The position numbers were made by a program, and so were the translations under genes. From Treponema sp. CETP13 (lineage in GTDB: Bacteria > Spirochaetota > Spirochaetia > Treponematales > Treponemataceae), in the NCBI GenBank assembly GCA_001885315.1, contig MLPZ01000003.1:1-64000 (forward strand): a stretch of 64,000 nucleotides of DNA, written 5' to 3'. The notes under the pieces are model-generated. The model searched no databases and had not been told where the DNA came from. It saw only the letters and a list, made by a program, of their open reading frames with translations. Positions 25,863-34,196 of this stretch are shown in pieces; position 1 is the stretch's first letter, and each line of letters opens with the position of its first letter.

Positions 25863-27257
25863 TTATCGACCAAATCTATTAGGGAAGCCATTCGGAACAC
25901 CAGTTGGTAAACCTCCACCCATAGCTCCCATCATTTGGTTTTGCATTTTTTTATTTTTCGACATTTTTTTCATCATAGTTCGACTTTTTACAAATTGTTT
26001 AAGAAGTTTATTAACTTCTGCAACAGAAGTACCAGAGCCACGTGCAATTCGCTTACGCCGACTAGGCCCAATTATAAGATGATTAGCTCGCTCTTTTTTA
26101 GTCATACTCTGAATAATCGCTTTTTGAGATTTCATACCACTAGTATTAAGATCAGCAGCAGAAACTTGACCAGCCAAACCAGGTATCATATCAATTAATT
26201 TATCCATTGATCCCATCTTAGAAACACTTTCAAATTGGTCAAGCATGTCTTGTAACGTAAATTCATTACGGGCAATCTTTTTTTGCAGCTTTTCTGCTTG
26301 CTCAACATCAACCGTTTCTTGTGCTTTTTCGACAAGAGAAACAATATCTCCCATACCAAGAATTCGACTTGCAATGCGATCCGGATGAAATTGCTCAAAA
26401 TCCTCTACTTTTTCACCAGTTCCAATAAAAAGGATTGGTTTCCCTGTGATTGATTTTAAAGAAAGTGCTGCTCCACCACGTGCATCAGAATCAAACTTAG
26501 TAAGTATTACACCACTTAAATCAAGATGTTCATCAAAGGTTTTCGCAATATCAACAGCATTTTGTCCAGTCATTGAATCTGCAACTAAAATTACCTCATC
26601 GGCTTTTACTGCTTTTTTTACAGATTCAATTTCAGACATCATTGCATCATCTATCTGCAACCGACCAGCAGTATCTATTATTACAGTATCAAGTTGATTC
26701 TTTTTTGCAAAAGCTTTTGCTTCTTTAGCGATACGAACGGCATCTTTAGCTGTTCCAGGAAGTTTAATATCTTCCTTGTAAAGAGGAACTCCAGCCCGGT
26801 CTGCCATAACAGATAATTGATCAATAGCAGCAGGTCTAACAAGGTCACAAGCAACAAGCAACGGCTTTCTTCCTTGTTTTTTAAGTCGAGCTGCTAATTT
26901 AGCCGCAGAAGTAGTTTTACCAGATCCCTGTAATCCTAAAAATAAAATAACAGATTGTGTATCAGGACCTTTTAATGTAAGATCAGTTTTTTTATCTCCC
27001 AAAAGAGCAACAATTTTATCGTTAACAATTTTAACAAACTGTTGCCCAGGATTTACTGCTCTAAGAACCTTTTCACCTTTTGCTTCTTGTACTGTGCTAT
27101 TAACAAAACGACGTACAACACGCAAATTAACATCTGCTTCTAATAACGCCATTTTAATTTGTTCAACAGCATCATCAATATTTTTTTCTGTAATTGATGA
27201 TTTCCCATTCATTCCGCGTATAATAGTACTAAAAGTGTTCGTAATTTTCTCGAGCAT
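25863..27257 (-). CDS. ffh: signal recognition particle GTPase Ffh
   Basis: This is the protein subunit of SRP, which binds signal sequences co-translationally and delivers ribosomes to FtsY. The N domain is helical (about 1-85). The G domain has GLQGSGKTTSAAKLA, DTAGRLQ, TKFDSDARGG and GTGEKVEDFE. The C-terminal M domain is methionine-rich (MMKKMSKNKKMQNQMMGAMGG) and contains the RNA-binding GSGTSVAEVNKLLKQF. About 464 residues, complete. AAGGA lies 6 bases before the ATG at 27257; a TTG directly before it is an alternative. Confidence 0.96.
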   Translation of the reverse strand: MLEKITNTFSTIIRGMNGKSSITEKNIDDAVEQIKMALLEADVNLRVVRRFVNSTVQEAKGEKVLRAVNPGQQFVKIVNDKIVALLGDKKTDLTLKGPDTQSVILFLGLQGSGKTTSAAKLAARLKKQGRKPLLVACDLVRPAAIDQLSVMADRAGVPLYKEDIKLPGTAKDAVRIAKEAKAFAKKNQLDTVIIDTAGRLQIDDAMMSEIESVKKAVKADEVILVADSMTGQNAVDIAKTFDEHLDLSGVILTKFDSDARGGAALSLKSITGKPILFIGTGEKVEDFEQFHPDRIASRILGMGDIVSLVEKAQETVDVEQAEKLQKKIARNEFTLQDMLDQFESVSKMGSMDKLIDMIPGLAGQVSAADLNTSGMKSQKAIIQSMTKKERANHLIIGPSRRKRIARGSGTSVAEVNKLLKQFVKSRTMMKKMSKNKKMQNQMMGAMGGGLPTGVPNGFPNRFGR

Positions 27258-27294
27258 CAATAATCCTTATCTATCCTTATTTTTAAGTATGTTC

Positions 27295-28353
27295 TTAGCG
27301 TAAAATCTGCATAAGAAAATCGAGAGGCTTTTCTTCTTTGTTTAAAATTCGATATAAGCCTTTACAAATTGGCAACTTAAGATCTTTTTCCATTGCTATT
27401 TGATATACATACTTACAAGCAATTGCACCTTCTGGTAAATATCCAATATCTTTAACGTGGGCAATTAAATCATCTATATCCTTATACGGTGCAATGATAT
27501 TTTTATTTATTATATCATGTCCAAAACGGCGATTTCTACCATACTTTGAACGACAGGTTACATCTAAATCACCAACTCCAGCAATTGAAGTAAAGGTTTC
27601 AGCATGTGTTGCCCCCATAGCAAATCCAAGTGTTTGAATCTCGTTTAAACCAGCAGCCAACAATAAAGATTCAGAGTTATCCCCTAAAGCATCACTTTGT
27701 TCTGCTACAGCATCTAAACAACCAAACACAACTGCCACAACGTTTTTTGCAGCTGCACAAATTTGGACACCTATCACATCAAGACTCGAAAACACCATAA
27801 GTCCTGGAACTTTCATAACTTCACGAAAACGAATAGAATTTTTTGGATTTTCACTTGCAGCTATAAGACCTGTCAACTTACCCATTGCTACTTCTTCTGC
27901 ATGGCTTGGCCCCGAAATATAAACGAGATTATTTGTATATGAAGACGGTAAAACGGACTCCATTGTTTCAATAACCAATCTTGGACCATCATCAGAAGGG
28001 ACAAATCCTTTTGTAAGAACACCAATACAGGTAGAACCATCTGCAATTGTTGGAACATCAACAATTTTTGCAATTGTAGAAGCCAAATAAAGAGAAGGGC
28101 TTGCAAATATTAAAAATTCTTTATCTGAAGCAACCTCATTTATATTAACACTTGCTGTCAAATTTTTTGATAATTCATATCCTGGTAAATAACGGCTATT
28201 TTCATGTTTTTTATTTATTGAATCTGTAACTTCTTGTTCCATAGCCCAAATTTGGACATCATGACCACCTCTTGCCAGAGCCTGAGCCATTCCGGTACCC
28301 CATGCACCAGCACCAATGATACCTATTTTTTTTGATTGCATATTTAACTGCAT
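27295..28353 (-). CDS. gpsA: glycerol-3-phosphate dehydrogenase [NAD(P)+]
   Basis: This enzyme reduces dihydroxyacetone phosphate to sn-glycerol 3-phosphate for phospholipid synthesis. The N-terminal Rossmann motif is IGIIGAGAWGTGMA. The catalytic Lys lies in AAAKNVVAV, and the family motif GVGDLDVTCRSKYGRNRRFG is intact. The start at 28353 has a strong GGGGAGG; the open frame continues ten codons further upstream but without a site. It lies between ffh and tRNA-Gly, and with the acyl-CoA synthetase and cardiolipin synthase it makes this window rich in lipid genes. Confidence 0.95.
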   Translation of the reverse strand: MQLNMQSKKIGIIGAGAWGTGMAQALARGGHDVQIWAMEQEVTDSINKKHENSRYLPGYELSKNLTASVNINEVASDKEFLIFASPSLYLASTIAKIVDVPTIADGSTCIGVLTKGFVPSDDGPRLVIETMESVLPSSYTNNLVYISGPSHAEEVAMGKLTGLIAASENPKNSIRFREVMKVPGLMVFSSLDVIGVQICAAAKNVVAVVFGCLDAVAEQSDALGDNSESLLLAAGLNEIQTLGFAMGATHAETFTSIAGVGDLDVTCRSKYGRNRRFGHDIINKNIIAPYKDIDDLIAHVKDIGYLPEGAIACKYVYQIAMEKDLKLPICKGLYRILNKEEKPLDFLMQILR

Positions 28354-28391
28354 ATATATCCTCCCCGTAAAATAACGGTACAAATCTATAT

Positions 28392-28462
28392 AGCGGCTAA
28401 GCGGAGTCGAACCGCCCTATCAACCTTGGGAAGGTCGTGTAATACCGATATACCATAGCCGC
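28392..28462 (-). tRNA. tRNA-Gly (CCC)
   Basis: The minus strand folds into a cloverleaf. The acceptor is GCGGCTA paired with TAGCCGC, with a T discriminator. The D-arm is GTA/TAC-like. The anticodon stem is CGACC/GGTTG around TTCCCAA, which gives anticodon CCC. The variable loop is ATAG, and the T-arm GGCGG/CCGCT closes the loop TTCGACT. It has about 71 bases, and CCA is not encoded. Anticodon CCC reads GGG. Confidence 0.93.
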
Positions 28463-28508
28463 ATGATGTACTAATAATAACTCTTTTTTTTAAGAGGTGC
28501 AAGCCAAA

Positions 28509-28955
28509 CTAGATCCATGTGTCTGCAGTAGGATCAGACCAATTGCACAGCTCATTTTTATTAAACCACAGAGAAACTTCTCTTTCTCCACTTTCTGGAC
28601 TATCAGAAGCATGTACTACATTCATACCCATATGAATACAAAAATCACCACGAATAGTTCCAGGCATTTGTTCTTCTACTTTTGTAGGACCACAAAGGCG
28701 TCGAATAGCAGAAACACAGCCAGCAGACTCCCAAGCCATTGCAATAACAGGGCCAGAAGTAATGTAATCTATTAAACTTTGATAAAATTCTTTCCCGTTA
28801 TGTTCAACATAATGCTCTGCAGCCAAATCCTTAGAAACATTCATCATTTTAAGCCCTATTAGTTTAAGACCTTTTCTTTCAAAACGAGAAATGACTTCTC
28901 CAACAATACGACGATTTACTACTCCAGGTTTTAGCATTACAAAACATCTTTCCAT
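28509..28955 (-). CDS. ndk: nucleoside diphosphate kinase
   Basis: This enzyme transfers the gamma phosphate between nucleoside triphosphates and diphosphates through a phospho-His. The active His is in NVVHASDS; the N-terminus reads CFVMLKPGVVNR and the Kpn-loop region is AIRRLCGPTKVEE. At 148 residues it has the family length. A GGTAAGGA ribosome binding site precedes the ATG. It lies upstream of tRNA-Gly and gpsA on the same strand. Confidence 0.95.
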   Translation of the reverse strand: MERCFVMLKPGVVNRRIVGEVISRFERKGLKLIGLKMMNVSKDLAAEHYVEHNGKEFYQSLIDYITSGPVIAMAWESAGCVSAIRRLCGPTKVEEQMPGTIRGDFCIHMGMNVVHASDSPESGEREVSLWFNKNELCNWSDPTADTWI

Positions 28956-29127
28956 TTTTATATCCTTACCACTTTATTTTTAGTCATTTATAAATATGTT
29001 AAAAGAGTATATACAGCTCGGCAAAAAATTACAATATTTTTTGAAAAGTCTTTTAGTTGATTTTTAACTAAATTATGGATACTCTGTAAAAGCAAGAAAT
29101 AGAAGCCTTTTAACTCGGGAGAAAACT

Positions 29128-30369
29128 ATGAACTCAGAACTTTTACAAAAATACGCAGAATTTGCTGTGAAAATTGGGACAAATCCACAACCAGAACAAA
29201 CACTTATTATTGTCAGTCCTATTGAAGCTGCTTCCTTTGCAAGAATGTGCGCTAACACAGCATACAAAGATTGCAAAGTAAAAGATGTTGTCATTCAATA
29301 TAATGATGAAAAATTAGATCGTATCCGCATGGAAAACGGCACCACTGAAATACTTACAGACATAAAACCTCATAAGCTTGCTGAAAGACTAGATTATCTT
29401 GAATCAGACGGCAGTGCTTGTTTTTTATATATTATTGCAGAAGATCCTGAAATTTTTAAAGGTTTAGACACAGCGAAAATTAATGCAGTTAATAAAGCTA
29501 GCAGAACAGCTTTATTACCCGCACGAAAATATACAATGAATAACTTAGTACAGTGGAGCATTGTCGCCTTACCTACACCAGCTTGGGCAACAAAAGTTTT
29601 TCCTGGCATACCAACAAACGAAGCCGTAGAAAAACTTGGCCAAGCAATTTTTGATGTATGTCGTGTAACAAATGGAAATCCTGTCGCTGAATGGAAATCC
29701 CATCTTGCCTATCTTAATAAATGTAAAAATTATATTAACTCACTAAATCTTGACCATGTACATCTCACGAACTCACTTGGTACAGATTTGACAATTGGAC
29801 TTGCAAAAGATTCTTTATGGGAAGGTGCAATAAGCAAAACCCCAAAAGGGTATGAGTTTTTAGCAAACATTCCAACAGAAGAAATTTTCACCGCACCACA
29901 CAAAGACAAAGTAAACGGAATTGTATTTGGAACAAAACCTTACGTTTATAACGGAAATATAATAAAAGACTTTTGGGTCAAATTTAAAGATGGAAAAGTT
30001 ATAGAACACGGAGCAAAAGAAGGAGCTGAATTACTTGGACAACTTTTAGATACTGATGAAGCTTCTAGAAGTATTGGAGAACTTGCTTTTGTACCTTCTT
30101 CTAGCCCAATTAATAAAAGTGGTATCTTATTTTACGAAACTCTTTTTGACGAAAATGCTGCATGTCATATTGCTTTTGGAGATGGCTATCCTTCATGCAT
30201 AGAAGGTGGCAACAACATGACACAAGAAGAATTAACTTCTCGAGGACTTAATCACAGTTTAATTCATGAAGATGTCATGATTGGATCTGATGATTTACAG
30301 ATACTGGGTTACACTAAAACAGGTTCTGAAATCCTTATATTTCAAAAGGGAGAATGGGTTATAAAATAA
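29128..30369 (+). CDS. M29-family aminopeptidase
   Basis: This 413-residue cytoplasmic metallo-aminopeptidase of the AmpS/thermophilic-aminopeptidase family removes N-terminal residues from peptides. The C-terminal half carries the family metal-binding stretch (FYETLFDENAACHIAFGDGYP, then LNHSLIHEDVMIGSDDLQI) with conserved Glu, His and Asp ligands. The N-terminal half has the typical LLQKYAEFAVKIGTNPQPEQTL. The start has a GGGAG site. It is monocistronic, convergent with the cardiolipin synthase gene. Confidence 0.9.
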   Translation: MNSELLQKYAEFAVKIGTNPQPEQTLIIVSPIEAASFARMCANTAYKDCKVKDVVIQYNDEKLDRIRMENGTTEILTDIKPHKLAERLDYLESDGSACFLYIIAEDPEIFKGLDTAKINAVNKASRTALLPARKYTMNNLVQWSIVALPTPAWATKVFPGIPTNEAVEKLGQAIFDVCRVTNGNPVAEWKSHLAYLNKCKNYINSLNLDHVHLTNSLGTDLTIGLAKDSLWEGAISKTPKGYEFLANIPTEEIFTAPHKDKVNGIVFGTKPYVYNGNIIKDFWVKFKDGKVIEHGAKEGAELLGQLLDTDEASRSIGELAFVPSSSPINKSGILFYETLFDENAACHIAFGDGYPSCIEGGNNMTQEELTSRGLNHSLIHEDVMIGSDDLQILGYTKTGSEILIFQKGEWVIK

Positions 30370-30380
30370 TGATTTACAGA

Positions 30381-30411
30381 TTGTTTGCTTTTACATTAAC
30401 GGAGCAAACAA
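30381..30411. terminator. possible bidirectional terminator stem
   Basis: TTGTTTGCT (30381-30389) and AGCAAACAA (30403-30411) form a 9 bp stem between the convergent aminopeptidase and cardiolipin synthase genes. The loop holds the cls stop codon. No clear U-tract follows on either strand, so this is tentative. Confidence 0.3.
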
Positions 30412-31923
30412 CCTTGCGAACCCCCAGACAGCTCTTTGCAGGATTGGTCGATTTTCGAACCAGGCAAGTTGATGGAGAAAAGACTTTTCTCTATCTTCCA
30501 TGAAGATTTTTACATTTTTTTTTGCAAAATTTTCATCATAAAAAATAGTATCAATTTCATATAGTAAATCAAAACTTCTAGTGTCTATATTTGCAGACCC
30601 AATAATTGAAACTTTTCCGTCTACAACAATAGTTTTTGAATGAATAAATCCTGGATATGCATAAAATTTTATACCATACGACATAAGGCTTTGTATATTG
30701 ACAAAAGCAGCATCACGAACAAACCAGTGGTCCCAATCTGTCGGAACCATAATTTGGACATCTACTCCCGAAAGAGCTGCAACCCTAAGCACAGAATAAA
30801 ATGAACTATCGGGCGTAAAATAAGGAGTTTGTATAAAAACGCTCTTTTTTGAGCTCGAAATAAGACGCATAATAGCATCCTTTATTTCGGTTTTATGTAT
30901 ATCATCAGGACCAGAAGTAATTATTTGAGTAGGAACTTGGGGATCCCCAGGAACATCATTTTTTATATCATTAAGAATTTGGCGATTTAAATTTGCTAAT
31001 TGTGTTTCAGGAGAAACAAAATTTTCGCCTGGATATTTACGTTTAGCTTTTCGTCCAGTAGCAACAGAAAACCAATCTATAAGAAAAACAGAAAGCACAG
31101 AATAGACACAACTACCACTAAGTCTCAAATGAGTATCTCGCCATACTCGTGATGTCAAATTAGCATATTCATCCCCGATATTTGTTCCTCCCATATAAGC
31201 TATCTTCTCATCTATAACAATTATTTTTCGATGTGTTCTAAAATTAAGAGTGAGTGGCATGATTTTTTTTATAGGTGAAAAAGTAAGCGTCATACCACCA
31301 GCTTTGTCTAAGCGTCCAAAAAACTTTTTAGGAGTTTTCATACAGCCCCAGTCATCATACAAAAGCTTTACATCTAAACCCTCTCGCGCTTTTTTACACA
31401 GCAAATCCATAATACGAGTGCCAGTTTTATCATTTCTAAAAATGTAATATTCTATGTATACACATTTTACAGCACACTCAATATCTTCATAAAGCCTTTC
31501 AAATTTATCTTGACCCCACAAAAATATTGTCTCAGAATCCGCAAAAGTAACTGGACTATGTGCATATTTTAAATTTAAATCTACTAAATCAAAATAATCA
31601 CGCATAACATCATTATGGATTTTTGGGTGTTCAGAGTAAAAAAATTTTTTTTGCTCTAAAACTAAAGACTCAGTAAATTTTGAAACACTTTTTTTAGCAG
31701 CTTCCATGTGCCGAGGTTTATTAAAAAAATGCCCACTAAAAAGAATATACAATAATAATCCCAAAATTGGTAAAAATACCAATGCTAACAACCACGCAAA
31801 CCGGCTTTCAGATTGTTTTCGCTCAAGAAAAAGAACATAAGCTATTACTATATAATTAACAATAGTAATTAAAGTAAAAACATATGGCCAAATGGTCTCT
31901 ACTGCTGTTTGTGCTGATTCCAA
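30391..31923 (-). CDS. cls: cardiolipin synthase (phospholipase D superfamily)
   Basis: This 510-residue membrane enzyme condenses two phosphatidylglycerols to cardiolipin. Two N-terminal membrane helices (about 12-32 and 40-62) are followed by two PLD catalytic motifs, HRKIIVIDEKIAYMGGTN and HSKTIVVDGKVSIIGSAN, each with His-Lys-Asp. The start codon is TTG (31923) with AAGGAAG before it. It looks monocistronic. Nothing is missing compared with the bacterial ClsA type. Confidence 0.93.
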   Translation of the reverse strand: MESAQTAVETIWPYVFTLITIVNYIVIAYVLFLERKQSESRFAWLLALVFLPILGLLLYILFSGHFFNKPRHMEAAKKSVSKFTESLVLEQKKFFYSEHPKIHNDVMRDYFDLVDLNLKYAHSPVTFADSETIFLWGQDKFERLYEDIECAVKCVYIEYYIFRNDKTGTRIMDLLCKKAREGLDVKLLYDDWGCMKTPKKFFGRLDKAGGMTLTFSPIKKIMPLTLNFRTHRKIIVIDEKIAYMGGTNIGDEYANLTSRVWRDTHLRLSGSCVYSVLSVFLIDWFSVATGRKAKRKYPGENFVSPETQLANLNRQILNDIKNDVPGDPQVPTQIITSGPDDIHKTEIKDAIMRLISSSKKSVFIQTPYFTPDSSFYSVLRVAALSGVDVQIMVPTDWDHWFVRDAAFVNIQSLMSYGIKFYAYPGFIHSKTIVVDGKVSIIGSANIDTRSFDLLYEIDTIFYDENFAKKNVKIFMEDREKSFLHQLAWFENRPILQRAVWGFARLFAPLM

Positions 31924-32021
31924 AATTCTTCCTTTAAAATTATTTTTTATGTGTGTAATTTTACCGTGAGTTTAAATTTTTAACAAGAAGAAGGATTTTT
32001 ATTTTACTTAGTTCTTTTTTT

Positions 32022-32735
32022 CTAAGAAAAAACTAGAGAATGCTCCATAAAACTATAATAATTATTTTGCGTAATTATTAAGTGATCTAACAAATGGATT
32101 CCAAGAATTTTGGAAGCTTCCAACATACGCACGGTGGTATCAATATCATCGTCAGACGGCTTAACATTTCCAGATGGATGATTATGAACAAGAATAATTG
32201 CAGCAGCCCTTTCTTTTATTGGATCACTATACACCTCGCGAGGATGAGTAATTGCTCTATTTAAAGTCCCAACAGAAACCGTTCGTATTTTAATAAGCTC
32301 ATTAGCCCCATTCAATGAAGCACACAAAAAATGCTCTTGTTTTTGTAATGCATAATGTTGCACCAAAGGAAGCAAATCTTTTGGGTTGGTAATTTTTATA
32401 TTTTCTGGACTACCAAAGCGTCGACCAAGTTCTATAGATGCTAAAATTGTCGATGTTTTTCCGCTTCCCATACCTTCTATTTTTTTTAGTTCAGAAGCCC
32501 AATTTTGATCTGGTACAGTTTTTAGGCAAGTTAATACATGAGCTGCTAAACGAGTTACTGGCATTGCCTTTGTCCCCGAACCAAGCAAAATAGAAACTAA
32601 ATCTCTATCGTTTAGATTCTCAGCACCTCGAGCTTCCAATTGCTCGCGTGCAGCAGGTTTATAATGACTTTCAAAACTACCACAAGTAGAAAACTTTGAC
32701 TCTATACTATATAAACTATTTTCACTTATCATCAT
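32022..32735 (-). CDS. radC: RadC-family JAB-domain protein
   Basis: This 237-residue protein has an N-terminal helix-hairpin-helix region (LNDRDLVSILLGSG, then KKIEGMGSGKTSTILASIELG). The C-terminal JAB/MPN metalloprotease-like core carries HNHPSGNVKPSDDDID, the zinc motif. Despite the historical name its role in DNA repair is doubtful and its biochemical activity is unsettled. GAGGAG precedes the first of two adjacent ATG codons. Confidence 0.93.
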   Translation of the reverse strand: MMISENSLYSIESKFSTCGSFESHYKPAAREQLEARGAENLNDRDLVSILLGSGTKAMPVTRLAAHVLTCLKTVPDQNWASELKKIEGMGSGKTSTILASIELGRRFGSPENIKITNPKDLLPLVQHYALQKQEHFLCASLNGANELIKIRTVSVGTLNRAITHPREVYSDPIKERAAAIILVHNHPSGNVKPSDDDIDTTVRMLEASKILGIHLLDHLIITQNNYYSFMEHSLVFS

Positions 32736-32810
32736 AAAACTCCTCTAAAAACTTTTTTCAAGTCTTCATATGTAATCTTGAAGTTTTGTACCTAAATAAC
32801 GTACTTTAAT

Positions 32811-32859
32811 AAAAAAAACACATCTTACAAAGAAGGATTCTTTAAACTTGTGTTTTTTT
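32811..32859. repeat. nested inverted repeat in a divergent promoter region
   Basis: AAAAAAACACA (32812-32822) pairs with TGTGTTTTTTT (32849-32859), an 11 bp stem. An inner pair, AAAGAA and TTCTTT (32829-32843), lies within the loop. The right arm overlaps the -35 region of the glucosaminidase gene. It could be a terminator-like or operator structure. Confidence 0.4.
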
Positions 32860-32883
32860 AAAAAAGCACGTATTCTTTAAATT

Positions 32884-33495
32884 ATGAATAAAAAATTAAT
32901 TTATGTTGCAATGAGTATACTTTCTTTATTTTTTTCTTCTTGTGCATCAAATAGGCTGGGCAGAACTCCACCAAAAACAGAGCTTAGTCTACGTGCAAAA
33001 ATACCATCTACAACTATTATAGATAAAGGTATTAAAAACTCAGTTCAACTTACTCGTTTTTTTTATGATAACAACCCCACTGCAGATCAAAAAAAAGTAG
33101 CACGACTTGCTCAATTTTATGTTACCGAATGTGCAGTAGAAGGTATTAATTCTGATATAGCTTTTTGTCAAATGTGTTTAGAAACAGGATTTTTACGGTT
33201 TGGGGGGTTAGTAGTTGAAGAAATGAATAATTTTTGTGGATTAGGAGCCATAGACGAAAACCAACGAGGTTGCATATTCGAAACAGAACTTATTGGAGTC
33301 CGGGCGCATGTACAACATTTAAAAGGGTACGGAACAACAACCCCTCTTGTAACTAAACCTGTCGACACGCGCTATAAATGGATTAACCCAAAAGGAAAAG
33401 CGCCCGATATTTTCGGTTTATCCGGAACTTGGGCAGCTGATCCTGAATATGGAAATAAATTAAATATGCTATTACAAAGATTAGCTAATTATTAG
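32884..33495 (+). CDS. glucosaminidase-domain lipoprotein
   Basis: This 203-residue lipoprotein has the lipobox FFSSC (Cys about residue 20). The rest is a mannosyl-glycoprotein endo-beta-N-acetylglucosaminidase domain (GH73-like, as in FlgJ) with the likely catalytic Glu in FCQMCLETGFLRFGG and the signature NNFCGLGA. It should cleave peptidoglycan glycan from the envelope side. The ATG has no Shine-Dalgarno sequence; TATTCT ends 7 bases before it, with TTGTGT 17 bases further up, so a leaderless mRNA is likely. Its stop overlaps the convergent pyrH by 4 bases. Confidence 0.85.
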   Translation: MNKKLIYVAMSILSLFFSSCASNRLGRTPPKTELSLRAKIPSTTIIDKGIKNSVQLTRFFYDNNPTADQKKVARLAQFYVTECAVEGINSDIAFCQMCLETGFLRFGGLVVEEMNNFCGLGAIDENQRGCIFETELIGVRAHVQHLKGYGTTTPLVTKPVDTRYKWINPKGKAPDIFGLSGTWAADPEYGNKLNMLLQRLANY

Positions 33496-34184
33496 CCTAT
33501 AACAGTCCCAAAGAAAGGTTTATCGTCAAGAATTTTTCTAATATTCTTAATATCTTTACCTCCTGCACAAACAACATTAATTTCTTTTGCTTCTGCTCGC
33601 TTACTTGCAATTGGATCAAATGGGCAATTTTTACCAGGAACCCATTCATTACCTACCATTGCTCTAAAATCAGCCCAACTTATTTTATCTAACGGTTTTG
33701 CATCAGGATTTGTTTTTGGATCATCAGTATACACCTTTTCGATATTCGAAAGATTAACTATTGTTTTTGCTCCGAATTTCTCAGCAAGATATTCAGCATC
33801 GGTATCGGTAGAAAAACCAGGCTTCCACCCAGCTGCTACAAGTACACGACCTTCAAATTTTTCAACAGCTGTTGGATTATATACAACCGATTGAGGACAC
33901 AAATCTGCAAAAACTGCACGTAGTAATTGTGCATTTAATCGTGTTGCAGAGATCCCTATCCAGTCTGCTTCACTATTATCATATTCATGTTCACCATTTA
34001 AAATTTGACGATAAGCATTCTGATAAACTCGAGCAGGTCCTCCACCCCCTATTACCAGAATTAATTTACGTTCATCATCTTCTAAAAGCCATTCACGAAC
34101 CATTGTCGTAAACTCAATTAAAAACTCTGTATCTGGTTCGTGAGGAACAACTATAGAACCTCCGACACTTAACACTTTAACCAT
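33492..34184 (-). CDS. pyrH: UMP kinase
   Basis: This enzyme phosphorylates UMP to UDP. The 230-residue amino-acid-kinase fold protein has LSVGGSIVVP, VIGGGGPARVYQNA, and TDTDAEYLAEKFGAKTIVNLSNIEKVYTDDP. The sequence is closer in style to the archaeal-type UMP kinases than to E. coli PyrH. AGAAGGAG lies upstream of the ATG. It follows the sigma factor operon by 12 bases and may be read from it. Confidence 0.87.
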   Translation of the reverse strand: MVKVLSVGGSIVVPHEPDTEFLIEFTTMVREWLLEDDERKLILVIGGGGPARVYQNAYRQILNGEHEYDNSEADWIGISATRLNAQLLRAVFADLCPQSVVYNPTAVEKFEGRVLVAAGWKPGFSTDTDAEYLAEKFGAKTIVNLSNIEKVYTDDPKTNPDAKPLDKISWADFRAMVGNEWVPGKNCPFDPIASKRAEAKEINVVCAGGKDIKNIRKILDDKPFFGTVIG

Positions 34185-34196
34185 AATAATCTCCTT

